A stretch of DNA of 55,583 nucleotides from Candidatus Propionivibrio aalborgensis. Its GTDB lineage: Bacteria > Pseudomonadota > Gammaproteobacteria > Burkholderiales > Rhodocyclaceae. Location: the NCBI RefSeq assembly GCF_900089945.1, contig NZ_FLQY01000012.1, positions 1-55,583 of the forward strand. Reading direction: 5' to 3'. The notes beneath the pieces were generated by a model. It was not told the origin of the DNA and ran no database searches. It saw only the letters and a program-made list of their open reading frames with translations. The position numbers were made by a program, and so were the translations under genes. Of the stretch, positions 1 through 8,315 are shown one piece after another; within the stretch, counting starts at the first letter, position 1; each line of letters begins with the position of its first letter.

Positions 1-227
1 GACACGACCTCGGCCTGCAGGGAGTTCGCACACTCGCGCTTACCGGTAATCAAAGGCCAAAGCTCCAGATCCTCCATATCGGCCAGTACCACAAACGCCG
101 CCGCCTGTTCCGGAGTCAGGCCGGAGAAGTGCGTGTCGAGAAAGTCTCCCAGCAGCAAATCCATCTCCAGCATGGCGCGACGCGTGCAACGCCAGCGCAA
201 CCGGTTCAGCTCGGCGTCGGCCTCCAT
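1..227 (-). CDS. sdhE: SdhE, FAD assembly factor 2 for succinate dehydrogenase (3' end cut by window)
   Basis: Small cytoplasmic protein that promotes covalent FAD attachment to SdhA. Seventy-five codons are visible from an ATG at 227 that overlaps the sdhB stop as TGATG, so the two are translationally coupled; the gene runs off the left edge. The translation contains the family core RWRCTRRAMLEMDLLL near residues 11-26 and a GLTPEQ stretch near 38-43. The family signature is RGxxE; here the glycine position reads alanine (RAMLE, codon GCC), which is unusual. It is the last visible gene of sdhCDABE. Identity rests on these motifs and on position directly after sdhB. Confidence 0.88.
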   Translation of the reverse strand, partial: MEADAELNRLRWRCTRRAMLEMDLLLGDFLDTHFSGLTPEQAAAFVVLADMEDLELWPLITGKRECANSLQAEVV

Positions 228-946
228 CAAATCGCTCGCCTGACCATCATTTCCTTGATCTTGCCGATGGCCTGGGTCGGATTCAGGTTCTTCGGACAGA
301 CCTCAACACAATTCATGATGGTGTGACAGCGGAACAGGCGGTAAGGGTCCTCAAGATCGTCAAGACGCGCGTTGGTTGCCTCATCACGCGTGTCGGCAAT
401 GAAGCGGTAGGCGTTCAGAAGCCCTGCTGGGCCAACGAACTTGTCCGGATTCCACCAGAACGACGGGCACGATGTCGAGCAACAGGCGCAGAGAATGCAT
501 TCGTACAGACCATTGAGTTCATCGCGATCCTCTGGCGTCTGCAGTCGCTCACGCTCCGGCGGTGGCGAGTCGTTGATCAGGTACGGCTTGACCGAGTGAT
601 ATTGCTTGAAGAACTGCGTCATATCGACGATCAGATCGCGTATCACCGGAAGACCCGGCAGCGGGCGCAAAACAACCGGCTGTTTGAGTTCGTTGATCTC
701 GGTCAGGCACGCCAGACCGTTTTTGCCGTTGATGTTCATCGCATCGGACCCGCAAATCCCCTCCCGGCACGAACGGCGGTAGGACAGCGAATCGTCTTTC
801 GCCTTGAGCTTGGTCAGCACATCGAGCAGCTTGCGATCAATCGCCGGATCGACCTCGATCGAAATGTCCTGCATGTACGGGGCGCTATCCTTGTCCGGAT
901 CGTAGCGGTAAATCTTGAATTGCATGGTTGGGTTTGACATAGTCAT
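227..946 (-). CDS. sdhB: Succinate dehydrogenase iron-sulfur subunit SdhB
   Basis: Electron-transfer subunit of complex II on the cytoplasmic side of the inner membrane, passing electrons from SdhA flavin to quinone. Ligands are visible for all three clusters: [2Fe-2S] Cys60, Cys65, Asp68, Cys80; [4Fe-4S] Cys150, 153, 156 and 217; [3Fe-4S] Cys160, 207, 213. The length of 239 aa is normal. An AGGAG lies just upstream of the ATG at 946; a second ATG at 940 is also possible. It sits 27 bp after sdhA and is coupled to sdhE by a one-base overlap. Confidence 0.97.
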   Translation of the reverse strand: MTMSNPTMQFKIYRYDPDKDSAPYMQDISIEVDPAIDRKLLDVLTKLKAKDDSLSYRRSCREGICGSDAMNINGKNGLACLTEINELKQPVVLRPLPGLPVIRDLIVDMTQFFKQYHSVKPYLINDSPPPERERLQTPEDRDELNGLYECILCACCSTSCPSFWWNPDKFVGPAGLLNAYRFIADTRDEATNARLDDLEDPYRLFRCHTIMNCVEVCPKNLNPTQAIGKIKEMMVRRAI

Positions 947-973
947 TGACTCCTGGGCATGTGAGTGCCGTGA

Positions 974-2758
974 TCAGTAGGCACGCGTCTTTAGCGCGAT
1001 GGTTTCGACGGAGAGCGGCTTGAGTTGCACCGGTTTGTAGGTCAGCTTGTTGCCTTCGCGGTGCCACAGGGTGTGCTTGAGCCACTTCTCATCGTCCCGG
1101 CCGTTCGGATTAGCGGCGGTATCCGGTGCATCGTCGCGCACATGTGCGCCACGCGACTCCTTGCGCGCCTCGGCAGAAACCATGGTCGCCTTGGCTACCT
1201 CGATCAGGTTGTCGAGTTCCAGCGCTTCGACGCGAGCCGTATTCCATGTCGCTGATTTGTCGCCGATTTCGGTCAGCCGCACGCTCTTCTCGACTTCGCA
1301 AATCTTGCGCACGCCTTCCTCAAGCATGTCCTTGAAGCGGAACACGCCACAATGCTTCTGCATCGTCCGCTGCAATTCGAGGCGCGTCTCATTGACGCTC
1401 GCGCCGCTCGTCTGCGTGTTCAGCCGATTCAAACGGCCGAGCGTGGATTCGGCGAAATTCGTCGGTAAATCCTTCAGGGTATTCGGGCCAGCCTTGATCG
1501 CTTCGACCACCGAGTCGCCGGACGACTTGCCGAACACCAGCAGGTCGAGCAGGGAATTGGTGCCCAGACGGTTGGCGCCGTGTACCGAAGCGCAGGCGCA
1601 TTCTCCGGCGGCGTAGAACCCCGTCACGGTGCTGCCGTCAGGATTGACGACCTGGCCGTGGAAGTTGGTCGGAATGCCGCCCATCTGGTAATGGCAGGTC
1701 GGCACTACCGGAATCGGCGCCTTGATCGGGTCGATACCGGCGAACTGGATCGAAATCTCACGGATGCCTGGCAGGCGCTTCATGATCGTCGCCGGATCGA
1801 GGTGGGTGATGTCGAGCAGTACGAAGTCCTTGGCCGGACCGCAGCCGCGACCTTCATTGATTTCAGTGACCATGGCGCGCGAAACGACGTCGCGCGACGC
1901 CAGATCCTTGGCGTTGGGAGCGTAACGCTCCATGAAGCGCTCGTTGTCCGAATTGCGTAGGATGCCGCCTTCGCCGCGCACGCCTTCGGTAATCAGCACG
2001 CCGGCGCCGGCAACGCCGGTCGGATGGAACTGCCAGAACTCCATGTCTTCGAGGGCGATACCGGCACGAGCCGCCATGCCCAGTCCGTCACCTGTATTGA
2101 TAAAGGCATTGGTCGATGAATAGTAGATCCGACCGGCGCCTCCGGTTGCGAAGACAGTCGCCTTGGAATGAAAGGCTACAATCTCGCCGGTTTCCATTTC
2201 CAGTGCAATGACACCGAGAACCTGACCTTCCGCATCACGAATCAGATCGAGCGCCATCCATTCGACGAAAAACTGCGTATTAGCGCGTACGTTGCGCTGA
2301 TAGAGGGCATGCAACATGGCGTGACCAGTCCGGTCGGCCGCCGCGCAGGCGCGACGCACCGGCTTTTCGCCGAAGTTGGACATGTGACCACCGAAGGGTC
2401 GCTGATAAATCTTGCCTTCGTCGGTCCGGTCAAAAGGCATGCCAAAGTGCTCAAGCTCGACAACGGCCTCGGGCGCCTTGCGGCACATGTATTCGATGGC
2501 ATCCTGGTCTCCGAGCCAGTCGGATCCCTTGACAGTGTCGTACATATGCCAATGCCAGTGGTCCTCCTCGGAGTTGCCCAGCGAGGCAGACACGCCACCC
2601 TGAGCGGCAACCGTGTGCGAACGTGTGGGGAAGACCTTGGACAGAACAGCGGTCTTCAAACCAGCTTCGGATAGTTGAATGGCTGCGCGCAGACCGGCTC
2701 CACCGGCCCCAACGATTACTGCATCAAATTTACGAACGGGTATGGTTATCTTGCTCAC
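974..2758 (-). CDS. sdhA: Succinate dehydrogenase flavoprotein subunit SdhA
   Basis: Catalytic subunit oxidising succinate to fumarate with covalently bound FAD. The dinucleotide-binding motif GAGGAG is at residues 17-22. The RSHTVAAQGG motif at about 46-55 contains His48, the expected covalent FAD ligand. HPTG and RGEGG motifs of the family are also present. The start is a GTG at 2758 that immediately follows the sdhD stop (2759-2761), so translation is probably coupled. The length of 594 aa is typical. Covalent flavinylation would depend on the SdhE encoded downstream. Confidence 0.97.
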   Translation of the reverse strand: MSKITIPVRKFDAVIVGAGGAGLRAAIQLSEAGLKTAVLSKVFPTRSHTVAAQGGVSASLGNSEEDHWHWHMYDTVKGSDWLGDQDAIEYMCRKAPEAVVELEHFGMPFDRTDEGKIYQRPFGGHMSNFGEKPVRRACAAADRTGHAMLHALYQRNVRANTQFFVEWMALDLIRDAEGQVLGVIALEMETGEIVAFHSKATVFATGGAGRIYYSSTNAFINTGDGLGMAARAGIALEDMEFWQFHPTGVAGAGVLITEGVRGEGGILRNSDNERFMERYAPNAKDLASRDVVSRAMVTEINEGRGCGPAKDFVLLDITHLDPATIMKRLPGIREISIQFAGIDPIKAPIPVVPTCHYQMGGIPTNFHGQVVNPDGSTVTGFYAAGECACASVHGANRLGTNSLLDLLVFGKSSGDSVVEAIKAGPNTLKDLPTNFAESTLGRLNRLNTQTSGASVNETRLELQRTMQKHCGVFRFKDMLEEGVRKICEVEKSVRLTEIGDKSATWNTARVEALELDNLIEVAKATMVSAEARKESRGAHVRDDAPDTAANPNGRDDEKWLKHTLWHREGNKLTYKPVQLKPLSVETIALKTRAY

Positions 2759-3106
2759 TTAAATTCTCCACAGAATCTGCACCGCCCAGCCGGTGTAACC
2801 GACCAGCGCCGCAGCGGTTGCAATCATCAGAAGCAGACGCAAGCCGTCCGGCTTGACGTAGTCCATCCAGATATCCCGAATACCGATCCAGGCATGATAG
2901 AAAAGGCTGATGAAACACAGGAAGGTGGCAAACTTCATGAAGCCATTGGCGAAAATTCCGCGCCAGCTGTCGAAGGAATCCGGCCCGACCACAAGGACCG
3001 CAGCAAAGAAAATGACCGTGTAAACCGCCATGATGATGGCCGTCGCACGCTGGATTACCCAGTCCTTGAGGCCGTAGTGCGCCCCGACGAGAATTCGATT
3101 TACCAT
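2759..3106 (-). CDS. sdhD: Succinate dehydrogenase membrane anchor SdhD
   Basis: Small integral membrane subunit of complex II (115 aa) with three hydrophobic segments, at about residues 16-38, 45-67 and 88-110. Together with SdhC it forms the quinone site and the heme b pocket. It begins MVNRILVGAHYGLKDW, a pattern seen in betaproteobacterial SdhD, and contains the conserved HAWIGIRDIWMDY stretch, where the histidine is a likely heme ligand and Asp/Tyr line the quinone site. It overlaps the end of sdhC by 7 bp and abuts sdhA. Confidence 0.93.
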   Translation of the reverse strand: MVNRILVGAHYGLKDWVIQRATAIIMAVYTVIFFAAVLVVGPDSFDSWRGIFANGFMKFATFLCFISLFYHAWIGIRDIWMDYVKPDGLRLLLMIATAAALVGYTGWAVQILWRI

Positions 3107-3492
3107 AACACTTTCCCTCCGATAATCAGGGTCAGGGCGATACTCACCGCAAAGACAATCTTGCTGGAAAGACGCGCCGACGCGAGGTCGATTCCCTTGT
3201 GCATATCCAGCAGCAGATAGCGGATGCCCGCACAGAAATGATGCAGGTACAGCCAGATCAGTCCGAACACAATCAGTTTGACCAGCGGATGCGCGACGAA
3301 ACTCTTGGCCGCGGCAAAGGCCTCAGGGGAAGTGAGACTGCTCTCGAACAAACAGAGGAGCACAGGCAAGAGAAGGAAAATTACAGCGCCGCTAACGCGA
3401 TGAACGATCGACAGAATACCCGGCAAAGGTAATCGGATCGTCATCAAATCCAGATTTTTCGGACGCTTCTTTTTAAGAATCATTTCTGCCAT
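3100..3492 (-). CDS. sdhC: Succinate dehydrogenase cytochrome b556 subunit SdhC
   Basis: Membrane anchor of complex II (130 aa from the chosen start) with three transmembrane segments. RPKNLDL and the SIVHRVSG motif (Ser and Arg of the quinone site) are near the N-terminus, and HHFCAGIRYLLLD carries the heme-ligand histidine. The reading frame is open from a GTG at 3501, with ATGs at 3498 and 3492. I choose 3492 because a GGGGGG Shine-Dalgarno lies 8 nt upstream of it and would overlap the earlier starts. It is the first gene of the sdh operon, about 110 bp after gntR on the same strand, so read-through from gntR is possible. Confidence 0.93.
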   Translation of the reverse strand: MAEMILKKKRPKNLDLMTIRLPLPGILSIVHRVSGAVIFLLLPVLLCLFESSLTSPEAFAAAKSFVAHPLVKLIVFGLIWLYLHHFCAGIRYLLLDMHKGIDLASARLSSKIVFAVSIALTLIIGGKVLW

Positions 3493-3610
3493 GGACATCA
3501 CCCCCCAAGTTGGACGGCCAAAAAAATGGCCGCTTAGACCTACATAAACCCAATAAGTTCTAGCTGCGGAACAGCTTTCCCTTACCCCGCAAAACTCACT
3601 TCGATATGAA

Positions 3611-4351
3611 CTACCCTAATTCGTTGTGATAGTAAAAATTCTTGGTTGCATAAAACCCGCGACGCCACTCAACCGGCTTGTTGTCATAGGTGTACGTAAC
3701 ACGCTCGACAAGCAGCAAGGGGCTACCCTCGGCCACTTGCAACAGTTCTGCACTCACCCGGTCGGCGGAGACTGCCCGCAAGCGCTCCTCAGCCCTGATA
3801 ATGCGTACCGAATACCGACTTTCAAACAAGCTGTACATGGATACCGCGACGGAATTGAGAATATCCAGCGACAGATCGGGGAATAACTCGCCAGGCAGAT
3901 AGATTTCGTCATAGACAGCGGGCTCATCGCCAAACCGCATCAGTCGGCGAACGATGTTGATCGGCGCACCCGGCTCAAGAGCGAGAGTACGGGCAACGTC
4001 AGGCCCCGCCTTGGCTCGCCAGCACTCCAAAGGAATGCTCTGCAACCTGAGCAGCTCGCCTTCATTGGACGCCAGCCGAAGGAAGCGAAAAAAGGATCGC
4101 GGATCGTCGTGTGTTGAAACGAAAGTGCCCTTCCCCTGGCGACGCACCAGCAAATTCTCGGCTGCCAGCTCGTCAATCGCTTTCCGCACCGTACCCTGGC
4201 TCACGCCAAAGCGCTCGGCCAGATCGGATTCGCTGGGAATGATATCGCCAGGCTTCCACTCACCTGATTCGAGACTCCTCGTAATCAGCGCCCTGATCTG
4301 CTGGTAGAGCGGACTGAAGGTTGGAGAATGCGTTGTTGCCGGCCGGTTCAT
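3611..4351 (-). CDS. GntR/HutC-family regulator with UTRA domain, likely TCA/glyoxylate regulator
   Basis: DNA-binding regulator of 246 aa. Residues about 11-80 form a GntR winged helix (PLYQQIRALI, PSESDLAERFGVSQGTVRKA, RRQGKGTFV). Residues about 95-240 fit the UTRA effector-binding domain of the HutC subfamily. It lies between sdhCDABE, on the same strand, and divergent mdh. A palindrome (4402-4413) lies in its own promoter region, between a -10 TATAAT (4397-4392, minus strand) and the -35 region, as expected for autoregulation. The same palindrome occurs upstream of aceA. I infer that it senses a TCA-cycle metabolite; the effector cannot be read from sequence. Confidence 0.9.
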   Translation of the reverse strand: MNRPATTHSPTFSPLYQQIRALITRSLESGEWKPGDIIPSESDLAERFGVSQGTVRKAIDELAAENLLVRRQGKGTFVSTHDDPRSFFRFLRLASNEGELLRLQSIPLECWRAKAGPDVARTLALEPGAPINIVRRLMRFGDEPAVYDEIYLPGELFPDLSLDILNSVAVSMYSLFESRYSVRIIRAEERLRAVSADRVSAELLQVAEGSPLLLVERVTYTYDNKPVEWRRGFYATKNFYYHNELG

Positions 4352-4401
4352 ACTATGAATTTCAGCACAAATTTCCCTTCAAGTCCATTTTATTATAAAT
4401 A

Positions 4402-4413
4402 TCTTATATAAGA
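4402..4413. promoter_or_regulatory. Palindromic operator TCTTATATAAGA in the gntR-mdh gap
   Basis: A perfect 12-bp dyad, extended at 4401-4414 as ATCTTATATAAGAC. It overlaps the presumed gntR promoter spacer and lies about 24 bp upstream of the mdh -35 box. It matches 13 of 14 positions of the palindrome upstream of aceA (28110-28123), and both are preceded by AAATATCTTAT-like sequence. It is probably bound by the adjacent GntR protein. Confidence 0.72.
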
Positions 4414-4436
4414 CACATGACCATCAAAAACGACAT

Positions 4437-4466
4437 TTGACACCAAGAGAGATTCGCTCTTATGAT
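4437..4466 (+). promoter_or_regulatory. Sigma70-type promoter of mdh
   Basis: TTGACA at 4437-4442 and TATGAT at 4461-4466, separated by 18 bp, predict transcription from about 4473 and a leader of about 95 nt. The operator dyad at 4402-4413 lies near -65, upstream of the promoter rather than inside it. Confidence 0.7.
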
Positions 4467-4567
4467 TCTCCTCTGGTATTACTTGCCTTGAATGAACCAG
4501 TTACGGACAATGCAACGGTACTTTTCTGGTTTTTTTGCAGTTCATCTTTACCTACAGGAGCCGCACC

Positions 4568-5554
4568 ATGTCCAAATCCCCAGTTCGTGTCGCCGTTACC
4601 GGCGCTGCCGGCCAAATCGGTTACAGCCTGCTTTTCCGGATCGCCTCCGGTGAAATGCTCGGAAAAGACCAACCGGTCTTTCTCCAACTGCTCGACCTGC
4701 CGCAAGCCCAGAAAGCCTGCCAGGGTGTCATGATGGAACTCGACGACTGCGCGTTCCCGCTTCTCGAAGGAATGATCGCCACCGACGACCCCAACGTTGC
4801 ATTCAAGGACGCCGACATCTGCCTGCTGGTCGGCGCCCGCCCGCGCGGCCCCGGCATGGAACGTGCCGATCTCTTGACGGCCAACGGCGCCATCTTCACC
4901 GTTCAGGGCAAAGCCATTGCCGAGAACGCCAAGGAGGATGTGAAAGTCCTGGTCGTCGGCAACCCCTGCAACACCAACGCACTGATCGCCGCCTCCGCTG
5001 CCAAGAAGGTTGGCCGTACCAACCCGGCCAACTACCACGCCATGCTACGTCTCGATTACAACCGTGCCGTCCTGCAGCTCGCCCAAAAGAGCAAGCGTCC
5101 GGTTGCCAGCTTCAAGAATCTGGTGGTGTGGGGAAATCACTCGCCGACGATGTACGCCGATTATCGCAACTGCACGTCCAATGGCGACAACGTCAAGACG
5201 TTGATCAACGACCCGGTCTGGAACAACGATGTCTTCCTGCCGACCGTCGGCAAACGCGGCGCTGCCATTATTGAGGCACGCGGCCTTTCTTCAGCCGCTT
5301 CCGCAGCCAACGCCGCGATCGACCATATCCATGACTGGGTGCTTGGTTCAGCCAACTGGGTCACCATGGGCGTACCGAGCGACGGCTCCTACGGCATCCC
5401 CGCCGGTATCGTGTTCGGCTTCCCCTGCGAATGCAAAGGCGGCTCGTTCAAGATCGTTCAAGGGGTCGAAATCGACGACTATTCGCGCGAGAAGATCAAC
5501 AAGACCCTCAAGGAACTCACCGACGAAGCTGAAGCAGTCAAGGCCATGCTCTAA
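4568..5554 (+). CDS. mdh: Malate dehydrogenase (NAD-dependent)
   Basis: Interconverts malate and oxaloacetate in the TCA cycle. The protein is 328 aa from ATG 4568, preceded by an ACAGGAG Shine-Dalgarno; the frame is open further upstream but lacks a ribosome site there. The N-terminal NAD fold has [10 protein letters not shown] (about residues 11-20). [11 protein letters not shown] supplies the substrate arginines of the mobile loop, VVGNPCNTN is the conserved strand, and VWGNHSPTM carries the catalytic histidine. It belongs to the cytosolic-MDH-like branch common in Betaproteobacteria. It is divergent from gntR-sdh and ends at a strong hairpin terminator. Confidence 0.97.
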   Translation: MSKSPVRVAVTGAAGQIGYSLLFRIASGEMLGKDQPVFLQLLDLPQAQKACQGVMMELDDCAFPLLEGMIATDDPNVAFKDADICLLVGARPRGPGMERADLLTANGAIFTVQGKAIAENAKEDVKVLVVGNPCNTNALIAASAAKKVGRTNPANYHAMLRLDYNRAVLQLAQKSKRPVASFKNLVVWGNHSPTMYADYRNCTSNGDNVKTLINDPVWNNDVFLPTVGKRGAAIIEARGLSSAASAANAAIDHIHDWVLGSANWVTMGVPSDGSYGIPAGIVFGFPCECKGGSFKIVQGVEIDDYSREKINKTLKELTDEAEAVKAML

Positions 5555-5570
5555 GCGGGTACCTGCTCAA

Positions 5571-5602
5571 CAAAAAGCCGCAGCGAGTCTGCGGCTTTTT
5601 TT
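5571..5602 (+). terminator. Rho-independent terminator after mdh (works both ways)
   Basis: Stem GCCGCA (5577-5582) pairs with TGCGGC (5590-5595) and is followed by seven T. A run of A at 5572-5576 precedes it, so it could also stop minus-strand transcription from the convergent DUF2914-like gene. Confidence 0.88.
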
Positions 5603-5660
5603 GTCCACCGCAACCGTGCGCCAGGAATCGGCGGTGCTGCGGCAATGCGGAATCGCTGCC

Positions 5661-6062
5661 TTACAAAGGGGGGCTGAATGCGAAGTTCCGCTGATCGATC
5701 ACCTGGCCCTGGCCATTCAGCACCATGACCGTCCAATCACCCGTCCATTCCTCCTGCATTTTCATTTTCGACCAAACGGGTTGCTGCGCACGTGTCACCT
5801 TGATTGATTCTTCCTGCTTGCTCTTGCCCTCAAGACTCCAGCGCAGCTTTACGGTCTGCCCGGTGAGACCGACCAGTTCGCCGTAGTAGAAAACGGCCGG
5901 TGTCGAATTCATGAACTGTTGGCGGAAATCGACGGGCTTGCCGTCTGCAACGTCCGAGGTGAATGTGGCGTTGATAACCGCCCCCCCATCCTGGGCAAAG
6001 GCTGCCGGTCCGGACAAAGCGGCGGCAACGGCAAGCACAATCACAAAACTGGGAATCTTCAC
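5661..6062 (-). CDS. Secreted DUF2914-like protein
   Basis: A 133-aa protein with a clear signal peptide when started at GTG 6062 (KIPSFVIVLAVAAALSG, then PAAFA before the cleavage site); GGAGAGA lies upstream of this GTG. A longer frame from 6164 would bury the signal peptide, so I reject it. The mature part is beta-rich: INATFTSDVADGKPVD, then VKLRWSLEGK, then a WSKMKM and WTGDWTVMVLNGQGQVI stretch. This pattern of a W after a basic turn followed by G-x-W-x-V resembles DUF2914, a domain of unknown role in periplasmic proteins. Convergent with mdh, with no operon partners. Family placement is from memory of the pattern. Confidence 0.72.
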   Translation of the reverse strand: MKIPSFVIVLAVAAALSGPAAFAQDGGAVINATFTSDVADGKPVDFRQQFMNSTPAVFYYGELVGLTGQTVKLRWSLEGKSKQEESIKVTRAQQPVWSKMKMQEEWTGDWTVMVLNGQGQVIDQRNFAFSPPL

Positions 6063-6351
6063 GGGGTCTCTCCATCTGGGATAGCCGGCTTGACCGGCGG
6101 AACCCTCCACACGCCAATAAAAATGGGCAACAATATGGACAGGCATTTCAAACACACGAGCCAAATTATCCGTAGCCTCTGCCTAGCAGTCAATGATAAT
6201 CAGGCTTCGCACGCCAATACTGATTATGACTTCGAAATATTTTGGCGGTGGCGCCATTCAACACGGCGTGACTAGAGACAAACAGAGTCGTTTGACATGC
6301 GTTACAAATATCAGTTGCGAAGAATGAACACCCTTTGCTGAGAGAGCCGCC

Positions 6352-7128
6352 ATGCCAAGATTCGCCGCCAACCTGACAATGATGTTCACCGAACTCCCGT
6401 TCCCGGAGCGCTTTGCCGCTGCCGCCAGGGCCGGCTTTCCGGCGGTTGAATTTCTTTTTCCCTACGATTACCCGGTCGCGGATGTGACCCGCTGGCTCAA
6501 GGACGCCGGACTCAAGAGCGCGCTGTTCAATATGCCGCCCGGCGACTGGGCGGCGGGAGAGCGTGGCATCGCCTCGATTCCGGGACGCGAAGCGGAATTC
6601 CACGCCGGCGTGGACCTGGCGCTCGAATATGCGCTGGCCATGGGGACTCCCGGCCTCCATGCCATGGCCGGCTTGCTTCCGGCAGGTGCCGACCGGGCGC
6701 AGCATCGGGCGGTGTTGGTCGACAATCTGCGCTGTGCGGCCAAAGCGCTTGCCAGCCAGGGCCTGACGCTGCTCATCGAACCGATCAACACGCGCGACAT
6801 GCCCGGCTACTTCCTCGACACGCAGGCCGAGGCGCATGCCCTGCGCAACGAGATAGGCGCCGCTAACCTTAAGGTGCAAATGGATTTCTATCATGCTCAG
6901 ATTGTCGAGGGCGACCTCAGCGTTACGCTGAAGAACAATATCACTGGCATCGGTCATATCCAGATCGCTAGCGTTCCCGAGCGGCACGAGCCTGACGAAG
7001 GAGAAGTCAATTACCGCCATCTGTTCCGGTTGCTGGACGACCTGGGTTACCAGGGCTGGGTCGGTTGCGAGTATCGCCCGCGCGGCAAGACCGAGGACGG
7101 GCTGGGCTGGTTAAAGAGCATGACTTGA
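6352..7128 (+). CDS. otnI: Hydroxypyruvate isomerase family protein, probably 2-oxo-tetronate isomerase (OtnI/Hyi)
   Basis: TIM-barrel sugar-acid isomerase of 258 aa. The N-terminus ([17 protein letters not shown]) and the end ([21 protein letters not shown]) match OtnI/YgbM closely. The middle ([30 protein letters not shown]) matches Hyi. Metal-ligand positions are visible as EPIN, QMDFYH, HIQIA and CEYRP. An isomerase acting on 2-oxo-tetronate (or hydroxypyruvate) fits the next gene, 12 bp downstream, an erythronate dehydrogenase. Substrate choice between OtnI and Hyi is not settled by sequence alone; the neighbour favours OtnI. Confidence 0.85.
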   Translation: MPRFAANLTMMFTELPFPERFAAAARAGFPAVEFLFPYDYPVADVTRWLKDAGLKSALFNMPPGDWAAGERGIASIPGREAEFHAGVDLALEYALAMGTPGLHAMAGLLPAGADRAQHRAVLVDNLRCAAKALASQGLTLLIEPINTRDMPGYFLDTQAEAHALRNEIGAANLKVQMDFYHAQIVEGDLSVTLKNNITGIGHIQIASVPERHEPDEGEVNYRHLFRLLDDLGYQGWVGCEYRPRGKTEDGLGWLKSMT

Positions 7129-7140
7129 GAGGACGATGAC

Positions 7141-8118
7141 ATGAAAGTACTGATTACCGGTGGCGCCGGGTTCCTGGGTCGGCGACTGGCCAGGAAGCTG
7201 CTGCAACGCGGCGTGCTCAGGAATTCTACGGGCGAGGAAGAAGCAATCGACCGGCTGGTGTTGTTCGATGTCGTCAAGGCCGACGGATTCACCGATCCAC
7301 GGGTTTTGGCTGTCACCGGCGATCTTGCCGATCCGCTGGCGATCAGCGACCTTGTCGACACCGATACCGCGTCAATCTTCCATCTGGCCGCGGTAGTCAG
7401 CAGCCAGGCGGAAGCGGATTTCGATCTGGGGATGCGCGTCAACATTGAGGCCTTGCGCCTTCTCTTCGAGCGCTGCCGCCAACTGGAACATCGCCCGAAA
7501 GTGCTGTTTGCCAGTTCGGTCGCCGTCTATGGCGGTGAGCTTCCCGAGATTGTTCGGGACGACACCGCGCTCAGCCCGAAGTCCTCGTACGGCGTCCAGA
7601 AGGCCATCGGCGAGCTGCTACTGTCCGACTACAGTCGCCGGGGCTTCATCGACGGACGCGGCGTGCGTCTGCCGACGATATCCGTACGGCCGGGCAAACC
7701 CAACAAAGCCGCATCGTCATTTGCCAGCGGCATTATTCGGGAACCGCTGAACAACGAAGCGACAGTCTGCCCGGTGACGGCGGATACCCGTCTGTGGCTG
7801 CTTTCCCCACGCCAGGCCATCGAATGCCTAGTCTGGGCGCACGATCTGGAAAGCGAGGCCTTCGCGCAACACCCGGTGCTCAACCTGCCCGGCGTCAGCG
7901 TGACGGTTGGGGAGATGGTCGATACCCTGGGCCGGGTTGCCGGCAAGCCGGCGATCGACAAGATTCGTTGGGAAAGCGATCCCGTCGTACAACGCATCGT
8001 CGGCGGCTGGCCCGGCTGCTGGGACATGACGCGTGCCCACGCGCTGGGCTTCACAGGTGATCAAGACTTTGAAGGGATCGTGCGGGCGTATATGGCGGAC
8101 GATCTGGCTCCGGGCTAA
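7141..8118 (+). CDS. denD: D-erythronate dehydrogenase-like NAD-dependent epimerase/dehydratase (DenD)
   Basis: Extended short-chain dehydrogenase of 325 aa. The Rossmann motif is GGAGFLGRRLA near residues 7-17. AAVVSSQAEADFDLG follows, then the catalytic Ser-Tyr-Lys set is visible as FASSVAVYGG and SYGVQKAIGE. RLPTISVRPGKPNKAASSFASGIIREPL is the substrate loop typical of DenD. DenD oxidises D-erythronate to 2-oxo-tetronate, which OtnI then isomerises, so the pair forms the first two steps of a C4 sugar-acid route. The expected kinase OtnK and decarboxylase OtnC are not in the window. Confidence 0.85.
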   Translation: MKVLITGGAGFLGRRLARKLLQRGVLRNSTGEEEAIDRLVLFDVVKADGFTDPRVLAVTGDLADPLAISDLVDTDTASIFHLAAVVSSQAEADFDLGMRVNIEALRLLFERCRQLEHRPKVLFASSVAVYGGELPEIVRDDTALSPKSSYGVQKAIGELLLSDYSRRGFIDGRGVRLPTISVRPGKPNKAASSFASGIIREPLNNEATVCPVTADTRLWLLSPRQAIECLVWAHDLESEAFAQHPVLNLPGVSVTVGEMVDTLGRVAGKPAIDKIRWESDPVVQRIVGGWPGCWDMTRAHALGFTGDQDFEGIVRAYMADDLAPG

Positions 8119-8315
8119 AGATTTGCTAGGTAGGTATCGGGCTGCGAGGCTGTTGGTAGTCGTACTACGCTGACACATCGCTTCAAGCTGGCACTTGCAT
8201 CGAGTGCTACACGAAATTGTTTATGGGTGCGTGGCGTAGTATCGCTATTCATCGAATTACTAAACAGCCAAGCTGCGATTGATCAAGGCATTTTGCGCCG
8301 ACGGACTTAACCAAG

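Noticed and set aside
323-937. 204-aa plus-strand frame
   Set aside because: Lies antisense over sdhB, which has full cluster motifs; an effect of high GC.
3557-3575. GTTC-N8-GAAC dyad and small hairpin between gntR and sdhC
   Set aside because: Short imperfect symmetry; it does not resemble the TCTTATATAAGA operator and no second copy was seen.
6190-7020. 276-aa minus-strand frame
   Set aside because: Antisense to otnI and without family-like motifs.
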